DNA of 41,843 nt from Erysipelotrichaceae bacterium (lineage in GTDB: Bacteria > Bacillota_I > Bacilli_A > Erysipelotrichales > Erysipelotrichaceae). Of this stretch, positions 31,995-39,704 are shown piece after piece. The first letter of the stretch is position 1, and each line of letters starts with the position of its first letter. The stretch lies in contig JAUYTU010000012.1 in NCBI GenBank assembly GCA_030694975.1, forward strand, positions 1 through 41,843, written 5' to 3'. A program made the translations under genes and the position numbers. A model generated the notes under the pieces. That model was given only the letters and a program-made list of their open reading frames with translations. It was not told the origin of the DNA and made no database searches.

Positions 31995-32900
31995 ATGATT
32001 GTTGCATTGGTAGATATGGGCTCAAACACAGTCCGCATGAATGTATATGAGTGTGATAACTATCAGGCGGATCTGTTATTCTCAACGAAAAACAATACCG
32101 GTTTGATTGGGTATGTGGTCGATGGGAAGATGTCGGTTAAAGGCATCAAAGCAGCAATCAATGTCATTCTGGAATTTAAAAGTATTGTTAATCATTTCAA
32201 GGTTGATCAGTTTTTGGTCTTTGCGACAGCATCGTTGAGAAACATCGACAATACCAAACAAGCCATTGAAATCATTGAAAAAGAAGCCGATGTAACGATT
32301 GATTTGATCAGCGGCGAAGACGAGGCGCGACTGGACTTTATCGGGGCAACACGATTGATTCAAATGGATCATGGTATGTTGATCGATATCGGAGGCGGTT
32401 CGACGGAGTTGGTCACTTTTGAAAACAAGAAGATCATCGATGCGGTGAGTATCCCGATTGGATCCTTGAGCCTGTATCGCAAATGTGTCAGTCAGTTACT
32501 GCCGGATAAAAAGGAGAAAAAGCTCCTACAAAAAACCATCAGTGATGAAATGGATAAAGTGAAACACATCTTTAAAAAAGACTATTTCTTGGTATGCGGT
32601 GTCGGTGGTACATTGCGTGCCGGAAGAAAGTTGAATCAAGTGATTTTCGAACGTGCCGATAATGATAATGATATTGAAGCCAATGAGTTGAAAAAACTGG
32701 TAAAAATTATCAGTGCTAATGATCGCAATGCCTTGGATATCATCCTTCAAAATACTTCAGATCGTATACATACGATTGTTCCGGGTCTGATGATTTTAAG
32801 TGAGGCTGTGAAACGTTCTGGAGGACAATTGGTAACGGTGAGTGATTATGGCGTTCGAGAAGGATATTTGTTTTCACGGGTATTAAAGGACACAAGATAA
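31995..32900 (+). CDS. ppx: Exopolyphosphatase, Ppx/GppA family
   Basis: A 301-residue ASKHA-fold phosphatase that trims phosphate from polyphosphate ends or hydrolyses pppGpp. It has the N-terminal phosphate loop ALVDMGSNTVRMNVYE, ISGEDEARLDFIGA, and the second loop LIDIGGGSTEL. It stops after the two core domains, so it lacks the C-terminal HD-like domain of long Ppx; such short forms are common. AGAGGA precedes the ATG. It sits 1 nt before ppk1, coupling degradation and synthesis. Confidence 0.9.
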   Translation: MIVALVDMGSNTVRMNVYECDNYQADLLFSTKNNTGLIGYVVDGKMSVKGIKAAINVILEFKSIVNHFKVDQFLVFATASLRNIDNTKQAIEIIEKEADVTIDLISGEDEARLDFIGATRLIQMDHGMLIDIGGGSTELVTFENKKIIDAVSIPIGSLSLYRKCVSQLLPDKKEKKLLQKTISDEMDKVKHIFKKDYFLVCGVGGTLRAGRKLNQVIFERADNDNDIEANELKKLVKIISANDRNALDIILQNTSDRIHTIVPGLMILSEAVKRSGGQLVTVSDYGVREGYLFSRVLKDTR

Positions 32901-32901
32901 T

Positions 32902-35037
32902 ATGTCGGATATTTTTGATACATCATTTACGCAAAATCGCGAATTATCCTGGCTGATGTTCAATCGCCGGGTTTTAAAAGAGGCCGAAGATCTTTCCGTT
33001 CCTTTAATGGAGCGGTTGAAATTTTTAGCAATCTTTCAAAGCAATTTGGATGAGTTCTATATGATTCGGGTCGGCAGTCTAAGCGATATCGCCCGACTAA
33101 AACAGCCACCTATCGATAATAAATCAGGAATGACGATAAAAGAACAGTTGGATGCAATCTATAAGGCTACGGTTCCTTTGATTGATAAAAAGGATAAGGT
33201 ATTCTTCCAGATAAAAAAGCAACTTGAATCCAATGATATCCATCACTGTGAGATCAGTCAGTGCAGCACTTCGGAACTTAAATTCTTGGAGAATATTTTC
33301 AAGCGCAAGATTCTGCCCTTGTTATCACCGTTGGTCATCGATCGCCACCACCCGTTTCCACACTTATTAAATAAGCAAAAAGTAGTGGTTGCCTCGGTAA
33401 AAAACAAGGAGAATTTGTTAACCTTAGGTATGATTCCAATCAGTGATACCTTGGATAAAATGATCTTTTTACCTAGAGATACGATCAGTTTTGTGCTGAC
33501 GGAGAAAGTTGTTCAACATTTCTTTCCTTTGGTGTTCGATAAATATCAAATCAGTGATTCGTGCATCGTCTCGATCACCCGTAATGCTGATATTCATCCT
33601 GAGGACGAAGGTTTTGATTTTGACTTGGATTTCCGCGTCCATATGAAACTCATATTAAAAAAACGCTCGCGTTTAGCTCCTGTACGCATGGAAGTTGAAG
33701 GTGAGTTGGATGAGAAAATCAGACGAGTTTTCAAAGACCGTGCAAAATTGAGTGACGCTCAGATTTTTGTACAGAAATCACCAATATCCTTTGACTATAT
33801 TTTTGATTTGCTCGATAAACTATCCCCGAAACAGCGAATGGATTATACTGAACCGCCATTTCAGTCGGCTTCATTAAAAATATCGATGCTCGACTATTGT
33901 GCACGTCAGGATCTGTTGTTGTTCTATCCTTATGATGACTTTGAACTGTTTGTTCAGTTTTTAAAAGAAAGTGCCAACTCCAATGATGTTGTTTCGATTA
34001 AAATATCGTTATACCGACTTGCCATAAACTCCAGGGTCATCCAGTATTTGTGTGATGCCGCTCAAAACGGCAAGGAAGTTACCGTATTAATTGAACTTCG
34101 TGCACGCTTTGATGAGAAAAATAATATTGAATGGGCGGAGATGCTGGAAAAGTCCGGATGTAATCTTATCTACGGTTTTGAGGAAGTCAAAGTCCATGGA
34201 AAGATTTGTTTAATCACACTTAAAAGAGCGGATAAGATTTCCTATATCACTCAAATCGGAACAGGAAATTATAATGAGAAGACCGCAAAGCTTTATACCG
34301 ATTTATCATTGTTTACTTCCAATCAGGCGATCGCGCAGGATGCCATCACTTTCTTTAAAAACATGGCCACATCCAATCTTCAAGGAACGTACAATCAACT
34401 GTGGGTAGCTCCGTATGCTTATAAGAATCAATTGATGGAGATGATTGATCGTGAGATTGAAAAGGCCAACGGTGGTCAGCCGAGTCGTATCATATTTAAG
34501 GCAAACTCCCTTTCCGAACGTGATATCATCGATAAGCTTTCTCAGGCTTCCCAAGCCGGCGTTAAAATTGATTTGATCATACGGGGAATTTGTTGTCTTT
34601 TGCCCAATATCAAAGGCAGAACCGAGAACATTCAAGTGACCAATGTGGTGGGTCGATTTTTAGAACATGCACGCATCTACGCTTTTGGGGAAGGTGAAGA
34701 CGTTAAAGTCTGGCTGTCTTCCGGTGATTTAATGACTCGCAGTCTGACTCGTCGGGTGGAGGTGGCTGTGCCGGTGTTGGATAAAGCGATCAAACGACGA
34801 ATTTTGGATATGTTAATGATCATGTTGTCCGATAATGTCAAAGGTCATCGCTTAATGAAAAATGGCCGTCATCAACGAATGAAAGATGAACAGCCACGAT
34901 TGAACAGTCAGGAATATTTTATTGAACAAGCCAGAAATTTCGTTGTGGTCGAAGAACAAAAAGTCATTGTACCAACAAAGAAGAAAAGTTGGTTTAAGCG
35001 CTTAATTGATCATCTTGCGGCGAATGTCAGGATCTAA
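32902..35037 (+). CDS. ppk1: Polyphosphate kinase 1
   Basis: A 711-residue enzyme that builds polyphosphate from ATP, reversibly. The N-terminal domain begins RELSWLMFNRRVLKEA and is followed by SNLDEFYMIRVG. The two phospholipase-D-like halves carry the catalytic histidines in EVKVHGKICLI and FLEHARIYAF, and TQIGTGNYNEKTAKLYTDL is diagnostic. The length is standard. The Shine-Dalgarno site is weak (AAGGA about 11 nt upstream), but the start lies just after the ppx stop. The 3' end runs 11 nt into the convergent gene and no terminator is visible. Confidence 0.95.
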   Translation: MSDIFDTSFTQNRELSWLMFNRRVLKEAEDLSVPLMERLKFLAIFQSNLDEFYMIRVGSLSDIARLKQPPIDNKSGMTIKEQLDAIYKATVPLIDKKDKVFFQIKKQLESNDIHHCEISQCSTSELKFLENIFKRKILPLLSPLVIDRHHPFPHLLNKQKVVVASVKNKENLLTLGMIPISDTLDKMIFLPRDTISFVLTEKVVQHFFPLVFDKYQISDSCIVSITRNADIHPEDEGFDFDLDFRVHMKLILKKRSRLAPVRMEVEGELDEKIRRVFKDRAKLSDAQIFVQKSPISFDYIFDLLDKLSPKQRMDYTEPPFQSASLKISMLDYCARQDLLLFYPYDDFELFVQFLKESANSNDVVSIKISLYRLAINSRVIQYLCDAAQNGKEVTVLIELRARFDEKNNIEWAEMLEKSGCNLIYGFEEVKVHGKICLITLKRADKISYITQIGTGNYNEKTAKLYTDLSLFTSNQAIAQDAITFFKNMATSNLQGTYNQLWVAPYAYKNQLMEMIDREIEKANGGQPSRIIFKANSLSERDIIDKLSQASQAGVKIDLIIRGICCLLPNIKGRTENIQVTNVVGRFLEHARIYAFGEGEDVKVWLSSGDLMTRSLTRRVEVAVPVLDKAIKRRILDMLMIMLSDNVKGHRLMKNGRHQRMKDEQPRLNSQEYFIEQARNFVVVEEQKVIVPTKKKSWFKRLIDHLAANVRI

Positions 35038-36364
35038 TGATATCCTTAGCGACTTCGAATCGTTTGAATTTTGACCGGTTAGCCGGTAAAGCTATCGTTT
35101 CACAGCGGATATCTATCGAATATTCAATGTCGTAAGAAGATAATTCAATGTTCAATCGGCTTCTTACACTTTCAATTAATTCGCTTTGTTCGCGTGAAAG
35201 GATCGGATCCAATAAAATCATCAGGGAGTGATCCGATTGTTGAATCACTTTGTACTCACGGATATTCTCCGATGAGGTGATGATCCAACGACTGAATAAA
35301 TCCGGAAAGATGTGCTGTATCGAGCCATCTTTTTTCTTGAAATAAAGAATATCATCATGGCGACCCAAGATTTTCTCGATCGTACGAAAACGACTGCCAC
35401 AAGGGCAGGGGTCATCAAGCACGATCAGATCGTTCATTTCATAGCGTATCAGCGGTTGAGCCCGGTTGACAAGGTTGGTCGCAATCATATGCGAGGCTGC
35501 GATGTGAGAGGACGTTACCTCTTTATAATTTTCGTCGAGCAGTTCGACATAGATCAAATCTTCATTGATATGCAAATTTCCCAAGGAGCATGCAGAGGCA
35601 AATTGTCCTTCGCTGCCCTGATAAATTTCAATGACTCGACATTGAAAAACGTCGCTTAAGCGAGTTTTCTCTTCTTTTTCCAAGACCTCCGCATATGTCA
35701 CAATCATTTTGAGCGGTTTGACAATACGGTGGGCAACCGGAAGTAGCATTCGACACAAACTGGGCGGAGCCATCAAGACATTGATTTTGCCTTGATTGAT
35801 TTGTCGGATGATTTCATCCACCGGTGTCATCGTTGAGAGGTATTTGAGGGAAATCAACGGCGAGTTGATATCATTGAATCCCTGCGAAAATACCCGGAGC
35901 ATAAATAAGATCTTGAACGGTAAATAGCGCAAGGGTATTCCGCTTCTGGCAAGAAATACAAATGGCAGACGTTCTGTCAGGGATTTAGGGGTGATATAGA
36001 GGCCCTTATTGCCACTGGTGCCACTGGATAAACCAATGACGAATTCATCCTTGTAATAGCCTAGATAGTCTTTGTTAAGCTCTTTTTCAACCGCAACGGC
36101 CATGACTTCGTCCAATGTAAGGCCCACCGTGTTTATTTGATCAAAGTTGCTCATCAACATGTTCTTGTGAATGATGGGAAGTTTCTTAATATCACCAATC
36201 TCATTCAACTCAACACCATGAAGTGTTTTGCTGTAAAATTCAGAATTACTTGTTGCGAACTCAATAAGACTTTTCAGTTCAGCGAACTGATATGCTTCAA
36301 TTTTCGATTTGTTTGAAAAACGTCGGTGAACCAACAATTTCAGAAAATCAAGGATGCCACTCAT
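35027..36364 (-). CDS. PaaK/F390-synthetase-like adenylate-forming enzyme
   Basis: A 445-residue member of the phenylacetate-CoA ligase/coenzyme F390 synthetase branch of the ANL superfamily, which activates a carboxylate as an acyl adenylate. The P-loop is GLSSGTSGNKG (about residue 110), the adenine and acid-binding region is IYQGSEGQFASACSLG, and LIRYEMNDLI with the Cys-rich DPCPCGSRFRTIEKILGRHDD follows. The substrate is unknown. The gene overlaps the upstream membrane acyltransferase-like gene by 4 nt (ATGA on the minus strand), so activated acyl groups may be handed to that protein. Low similarity to true PaaK is likely because the flanking aromatic pathway is absent. Confidence 0.75.
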   Translation of the reverse strand: MSGILDFLKLLVHRRFSNKSKIEAYQFAELKSLIEFATSNSEFYSKTLHGVELNEIGDIKKLPIIHKNMLMSNFDQINTVGLTLDEVMAVAVEKELNKDYLGYYKDEFVIGLSSGTSGNKGLYITPKSLTERLPFVFLARSGIPLRYLPFKILFMLRVFSQGFNDINSPLISLKYLSTMTPVDEIIRQINQGKINVLMAPPSLCRMLLPVAHRIVKPLKMIVTYAEVLEKEEKTRLSDVFQCRVIEIYQGSEGQFASACSLGNLHINEDLIYVELLDENYKEVTSSHIAASHMIATNLVNRAQPLIRYEMNDLIVLDDPCPCGSRFRTIEKILGRHDDILYFKKKDGSIQHIFPDLFSRWIITSSENIREYKVIQQSDHSLMILLDPILSREQSELIESVRSRLNIELSSYDIEYSIDIRCETIALPANRSKFKRFEVAKDIIRS

Positions 36365-37587
36365 CGCTGATGCTCCGCTAATTTTTTAGCTTTTGCGCTT
36401 CCACCAAATTTGCTTAGAATACGGGTGTAGAAGTATTCTATGCCATATTTATATCCGACTTTTTCCCATTGCGTCAAGAGTACGCCCCAAGATAAAGCAA
36501 GGATCAGACCAAAGAGCAATGCACTTGGAATATCAAAGGCAAGAGAGGGGATGAATAAGCGTAAGATCGAAGCGATTGCGGCACTTACCATGCTTTCAAT
36601 AAAGAAGATGGTCAGACCGGCAACCCCAAAACGAATAAAGAATCGCGATATAAAACCTGGTTTACGCAGTTTGCCAAAATCGTAGAACTTAAGTACAGCG
36701 AGTACAAATAACATGAACAATCCGTTTTGAGCCATCATCAAGGCAAACCAAACAGGATCGATCGACCGTTGTAACATTGTGTCCGGCAATAAGATATAGA
36801 GAGCGACACCACCGATAAACAATAGGATTCCTAAAGGCAAGACGCGTTTTACGATGCCCTTGAAATCGATGGTAAAAATTAACGTGGAGATCCAAGCCCC
36901 AAACAGCGCAAATGACAAGTAGGGGAATACCGGGTTGTTCTTATTGACCAACCAATTGAGTAAAAGTGTGACCAGCCAGTTACCACTTTCCAAAGCGTCC
37001 AGATAGACGGTGTAAAGGGGGATTCGAATAAGTGAAACAACGAAGAACAGAAGGGCGGAAATCAAATAGAAATTCGGTGTGATTTTCTTAAAGAAGCGGT
37101 GATGCAGTCGGAAGAAAACGCCGATCAGCAATATGTTCACACCGATCATGACCAGGCTGTCCACATAGAGTACGCGTTCGAGGGTGGTACCAATCAGCTT
37201 TCCGGAAGTGAACAACTCGACGAAAATACTGTTACTCATAAATTTAGTACTCATATTTGCCAATCCGGGTCCGGTAAATATGAAATACAAATAGGCGACG
37301 ATCAAAATCAAAACACCGCTGACCATGTTGTATTTGAGGGCACTGGATACATCCATTCGATTTTCTCTAATTTTTCGGTAATACTGATGCGTGTGAACTA
37401 AACCGCTGATCATCGCAAAGACACCGGCAAACATTAAAATCAAACCGATGAAGGTGACGATTAAGGGGGGGTTATTGAGGTCAAGTTCAAACAGTCCTTC
37501 GAAATGATAAAAGGCAGTATGCATGACCAGTAGTGCAAAAATACCGATTCCACGCAAGACATCCAAGCCGGTGAAGTTCTTTTTCAT
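36361..37587 (-). CDS. Multi-pass membrane protein, acyltransferase-like (DUF1624/acyltransferase 3 type)
   Basis: A 408-residue protein with about ten predicted membrane helices. The N-terminus GLDVLRGIGIFALLVMHTAFY, with an LDxLRG motif and a membrane-embedded His, is the mark of acyltransferase 3/HGSNAT-like (DUF1624) proteins that move acyl groups across or along the membrane to surface sugars or lipids. AAAGGA lies about 10 nt before the ATG. It is the first gene of a two-gene minus-strand unit with the adenylate-forming enzyme. Donor and acceptor are unknown; a non-enzymatic membrane protein of similar shape cannot be excluded. Confidence 0.7.
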   Translation of the reverse strand: MKKNFTGLDVLRGIGIFALLVMHTAFYHFEGLFELDLNNPPLIVTFIGLILMFAGVFAMISGLVHTHQYYRKIRENRMDVSSALKYNMVSGVLILIVAYLYFIFTGPGLANMSTKFMSNSIFVELFTSGKLIGTTLERVLYVDSLVMIGVNILLIGVFFRLHHRFFKKITPNFYLISALLFFVVSLIRIPLYTVYLDALESGNWLVTLLLNWLVNKNNPVFPYLSFALFGAWISTLIFTIDFKGIVKRVLPLGILLFIGGVALYILLPDTMLQRSIDPVWFALMMAQNGLFMLFVLAVLKFYDFGKLRKPGFISRFFIRFGVAGLTIFFIESMVSAAIASILRLFIPSLAFDIPSALLFGLILALSWGVLLTQWEKVGYKYGIEYFYTRILSKFGGSAKAKKLAEHQR

Positions 37588-37617
37588 GTGATTTTTCCTT
37601 TATTTTTAATTAATATC

Positions 37618-37645
37618 ATCATATCACATCGAATGTGAAAATAAA
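37618..37645 (-). promoter_or_regulatory. Promoter of the acyltransferase unit with embedded inverted repeat
   Basis: On the minus strand TTTATT (complement of 37640-37645), 16 nt, TATGAT (complement of 37618-37623). The spacer holds an exact inverted repeat, TCACAT (37624-37629) and ATGTGA (37633-37638) around CGA, placed as an operator would be. Confidence 0.5.
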
Positions 37646-37647
37646 GG

Positions 37648-37676
37648 TTGAATAGTGACGGTTTTTCTGTGATAAT
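37648..37676 (+). promoter_or_regulatory. Promoter of the zinc-ribbon gene
   Basis: TTGAAT (37648-37653), 17 nt, then GATAAT (37671-37676) preceded by TGT, giving an extended -10. The predicted start near 37683 leaves a leader of about 100 nt. Confidence 0.65.
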
Positions 37677-37685
37677 AACTACGCA

Positions 37686-37776
37686 CGGACCTTGCCGGTC
37701 CGGCATGAACAATTCAAACGAAAACATTCCTTAACACTGGAGTTTCGGCCTGAATGAACATCACTTGTTAAGGAGG
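37686..37776 (+). promoter_or_regulatory. Structured leader covering the Shine-Dalgarno site
   Basis: Near the 5' end CGGACC (37686-37691) and GGTCCG (37697-37702) form a 6-bp hairpin. Further on, CCTTAACA (37729-37736) is fully complementary to TGTTAAGG (37766-37773), extendable by one A-T and one G-T pair. The second arm contains the AAGG of the AAGGAGG site (37770-37776), so the folded leader should block ribosome binding. It looks like a thermosensor or ligand- or protein-controlled switch; no known family was recognised. Confidence 0.6.
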
Positions 37777-37784
37777 ACAATAAA

Positions 37785-38078
37785 ATGGCAAATATTTCAA
37801 TCGTATGTAAGGGTTGCGGAGAAACTTTCTTATTCACCGACAACGAACAAGCTTTTTACAAAGAAAAGGGCTTACTAAACCAACCGGAACGTTGCACAAC
37901 CTGTCGTAAGGCAGCTCGTGGACAACGTAGCGATCGCCGCGATTCCGACAGAAATCAACGCGAAATGTTCCCGGCAGTCTGCGATGGCTGTGGCAAAGAA
38001 ACTATGGTTCCTTTCCGCCCGACAACCGGCAAACCGGTTTACTGCAGAGACTGCTTCAAACCTAACTACAACCGTTAA
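37785..38078 (+). CDS. Small protein with two zinc ribbons
   Basis: A 97-residue protein. The first ribbon uses C8-x2-C11 and C37-x2-C40, the second C66-x2-C69 and C87-x2-C90. They are joined by a basic, Arg/Asp/Gln-rich linker (about residues 43-60) that suggests RNA or ribosome contact. The first half resembles the probable zinc-ribbon domain family zf-trcl; the second (VCDGCGKETMVPF) is a CxxC domain often found with it. Function not known. AAGGAGG lies 8 nt before the ATG and is masked by the leader stem. A very strong terminator follows. High expression under a particular condition such as cold is possible but unproven. Confidence 0.8.
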   Translation: MANISIVCKGCGETFLFTDNEQAFYKEKGLLNQPERCTTCRKAARGQRSDRRDSDRNQREMFPAVCDGCGKETMVPFRPTTGKPVYCRDCFKPNYNR

Positions 38079-38082
38079 GTTT

Positions 38083-38110
38083 AAACTCCGGAATTCCGGA
38101 GTTTTTTTAT
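38083..38110 (+). terminator. Terminator of the zinc-ribbon gene
   Basis: A perfect 22-nt palindrome (38083-38104, centred on GGAATTCC) merges into a run of seven Ts. Confidence 0.9.
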
Positions 38111-38111
38111 A

Positions 38112-38134
38112 CACAAAAAGCAGCCGAAGCTGCT
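38112..38134 (-). terminator. Terminator of the membrane-anchored hydrolase
   Basis: AGCAGC (38119-38124) and GCTGCT (38129-38134); on the minus strand the loop is TTCG and a T run follows. The stem overlaps the stop codon. Confidence 0.8.
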
Positions 38135-39071
38135 AGGGTAACTGATTTAAAAGTTCGATCATTTTCTCATTGAAATCCGGGTTGGTCTCATTGGGACAAT
38201 GACCCTCACCTTCAAATATGTGCACATACGTGTTATTTACTGTGGCTGTGATTACATCGACGGTATCGACACTGACCCACTCATCCTCATCTCCCCAAAG
38301 GACAATGATGGGGATGTTCTTATCTGACAAGTCCTCGATGTTGGTATTTTCAGCACTGCCCAGAAAATCAACCCAAGCACCAAGGGTTCCTTTAATTGTA
38401 TAGGGATTAAAATATCCCGCAACATCCGCTTCGCTCGGCGTTTGACCATAGGCCGAGGATAAGAAATTTGTAACATTCTTTTCACTGACAACAAAGTTCT
38501 TCAATATTACCTTCAGCCACTGTTGAACCGGTGGGATTTTAAAAAGGAGGTTGTTTCTTTGATCACCGCTTACCGCACCATCGATAAATCCCAAAGCCGA
38601 CACTTTATCAGCTTTTTGATTGGCCATCGCCAACGTGGTCGATGCTCCCATGGAATGTCCAAACAATATCCAATTTCCGCCAATATCATGTATTGTCTCG
38701 ATTTCGTCAATCATCAGCCATAATAAACGGGCTCGATTTTCTTGACTGTGACGGATATTCCTTTTGCGATCAGAGTATCCGAAAGCCGGAAGGTCAACCG
38801 CAATCACGTTATACCCGGCCTCAGAGAGTGCTTGGGCGTTGTTTCGAAAGGAGAAAGTTGATCCGCCTAAGCCGTGAATCAAGAGGATATTTCCTCTTGC
38901 CTGAGAAGACGGCCAGTAACGAAAATGCAATGACACATCATCCACGGTCACAAATTCACTGTTTTCAAAGGGTTTTTCGGGTATCATTTCCGTATTTTCG
39001 CTCGGTAACAAATAGGGAAGCACAAATAAGATGAATATAAGTGCAAGTACGATTTTTTTCCAGGTTTTCAT
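38133..39071 (-). CDS. Alpha/beta hydrolase with N-terminal membrane anchor
   Basis: A 312-residue hydrolase. Residues about 5-22 form a hydrophobic signal-anchor without a lipobox, so the enzyme is probably outside the membrane. The catalytic nucleophile is Ser140 in FGHSMGAS, the acid lies in LWGDEDEWV, and the histidine in GEGHCPN. The oxyanion segment LIHGLGGSTFSFR and the LPAFGYSDR strand fit the epoxide-hydrolase/esterase group. The substrate is unknown. It is a single gene with its own promoter and terminator. Confidence 0.82.
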   Translation of the reverse strand: MKTWKKIVLALIFILFVLPYLLPSENTEMIPEKPFENSEFVTVDDVSLHFRYWPSSQARGNILLIHGLGGSTFSFRNNAQALSEAGYNVIAVDLPAFGYSDRKRNIRHSQENRARLLWLMIDEIETIHDIGGNWILFGHSMGASTTLAMANQKADKVSALGFIDGAVSGDQRNNLLFKIPPVQQWLKVILKNFVVSEKNVTNFLSSAYGQTPSEADVAGYFNPYTIKGTLGAWVDFLGSAENTNIEDLSDKNIPIIVLWGDEDEWVSVDTVDVITATVNNTYVHIFEGEGHCPNETNPDFNEKMIELLNQLP

Positions 39072-39108
39072 AACTCTTTTGCCATTTGCTTTCTGTAACG
39101 TTGATCTT

Positions 39109-39137
39109 ACTATATTCTATCAGAATTAATATAACAA
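39109..39137 (-). promoter_or_regulatory. Promoter of the membrane-anchored hydrolase
   Basis: On the minus strand TTGTTA (complement of 39132-39137), 17 nt, TATAGT (complement of 39109-39114). Confidence 0.65.
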
Positions 39138-39155
39138 AGAACTCCTAAGAGTTCT
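39130..39155 (-). terminator. Terminator of the DUF4395 gene
   Basis: AGAACTC (39138-39144) and GAGTTCT (39149-39155) around CTAA; the stop codon lies in the loop. Its T tail overlaps the next promoter's -35. Confidence 0.7.
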
Positions 39156-39570
39156 CGATTCTGTGTTGTTTCCACAAACTGATATGATAATGAATGGTGC
39201 AACCGATGCAAAAGCCCATAATGGCCAACGAGCATGCGGTTAGTACCATGACGGAAAACAACAGACTGAGCCAAGTCCAACCCAAGATTGAACTGACAAA
39301 AGCCATGGATAACATTGAAACGGCTAAGATCTGATTGAAACGCTGTTGTTGTTTATCCTCTTGAACATACTCACTCATTGGTTTTCGTAGAAATCGCTTC
39401 GTCACTTCCATAATCGGATGAACGTTGAGAAACAGCGATGAAAATCCACTGAGTAACGGGACTAAAAGCAAAACGGATTGTTGCGTAATCATAAATGCTA
39501 TCACACTTATAACGATTACCCATTGATTCGAACGAACCAATGGACGAGGAATGTTTTGATGGGTACGCAT
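39145..39570 (-). CDS. DUF4395 membrane protein
   Basis: A 141-residue membrane protein with about four helices. The block RKPMSEYVQEDKQQQRFNQ between the second and third helix, and GFCIGCTIHYH near the end, are typical of DUF4395. The CxxxC-like pair in that last motif has prompted ideas of redox or sulfur chemistry for the family, but the function is not established. It is a single gene with its own promoter. No thioredoxin or rhodanese partner is adjacent. Confidence 0.8.
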   Translation of the reverse strand: MRTHQNIPRPLVRSNQWVIVISVIAFMITQQSVLLLVPLLSGFSSLFLNVHPIMEVTKRFLRKPMSEYVQEDKQQQRFNQILAVSMLSMAFVSSILGWTWLSLLFSVMVLTACSLAIMGFCIGCTIHYHISLWKQHRIENS

Positions 39571-39595
39571 GTTAACTCCTTCCTATATTGAAGCT

Positions 39596-39624
39596 ATCAT
39601 ATGTAATAGGATAAAATAAGTCAA
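39596..39624 (-). promoter_or_regulatory. Promoter of the DUF4395 gene
   Basis: On the minus strand TTGACT (complement of 39619-39624), 17 nt, TATGAT (complement of 39596-39601). Confidence 0.65.
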
Positions 39625-39657
39625 TCAAAGTGTTCTATAACCAAGTGAAATTTCATT

Positions 39658-39686
39658 TTGAAATAGACACTGGCAGAGGGTATAAT
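39658..39686 (+). promoter_or_regulatory. Promoter of the S9 peptidase gene
   Basis: TTGAAA (39658-39663), 17 nt, TATAAT (39681-39686). Transcription would start about 12 nt before the start codon, leaving a very short leader. Confidence 0.75.
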
Positions 39687-39704
39687 AAAGTTTGGAGGTT
39701 TGAC

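Noticed and set aside
38642-39034. 130-codon plus-strand open frame
   Set aside because: Antisense to the membrane-anchored hydrolase, which has a full catalytic triad, promoter and terminator.
39630-39704. Upstream start for the S9 peptidase
   Set aside because: The added segment contains the TTGAAA/TATAAT promoter, so it cannot be part of the same message's coding region; the ATG at 39705 has GGAGG.
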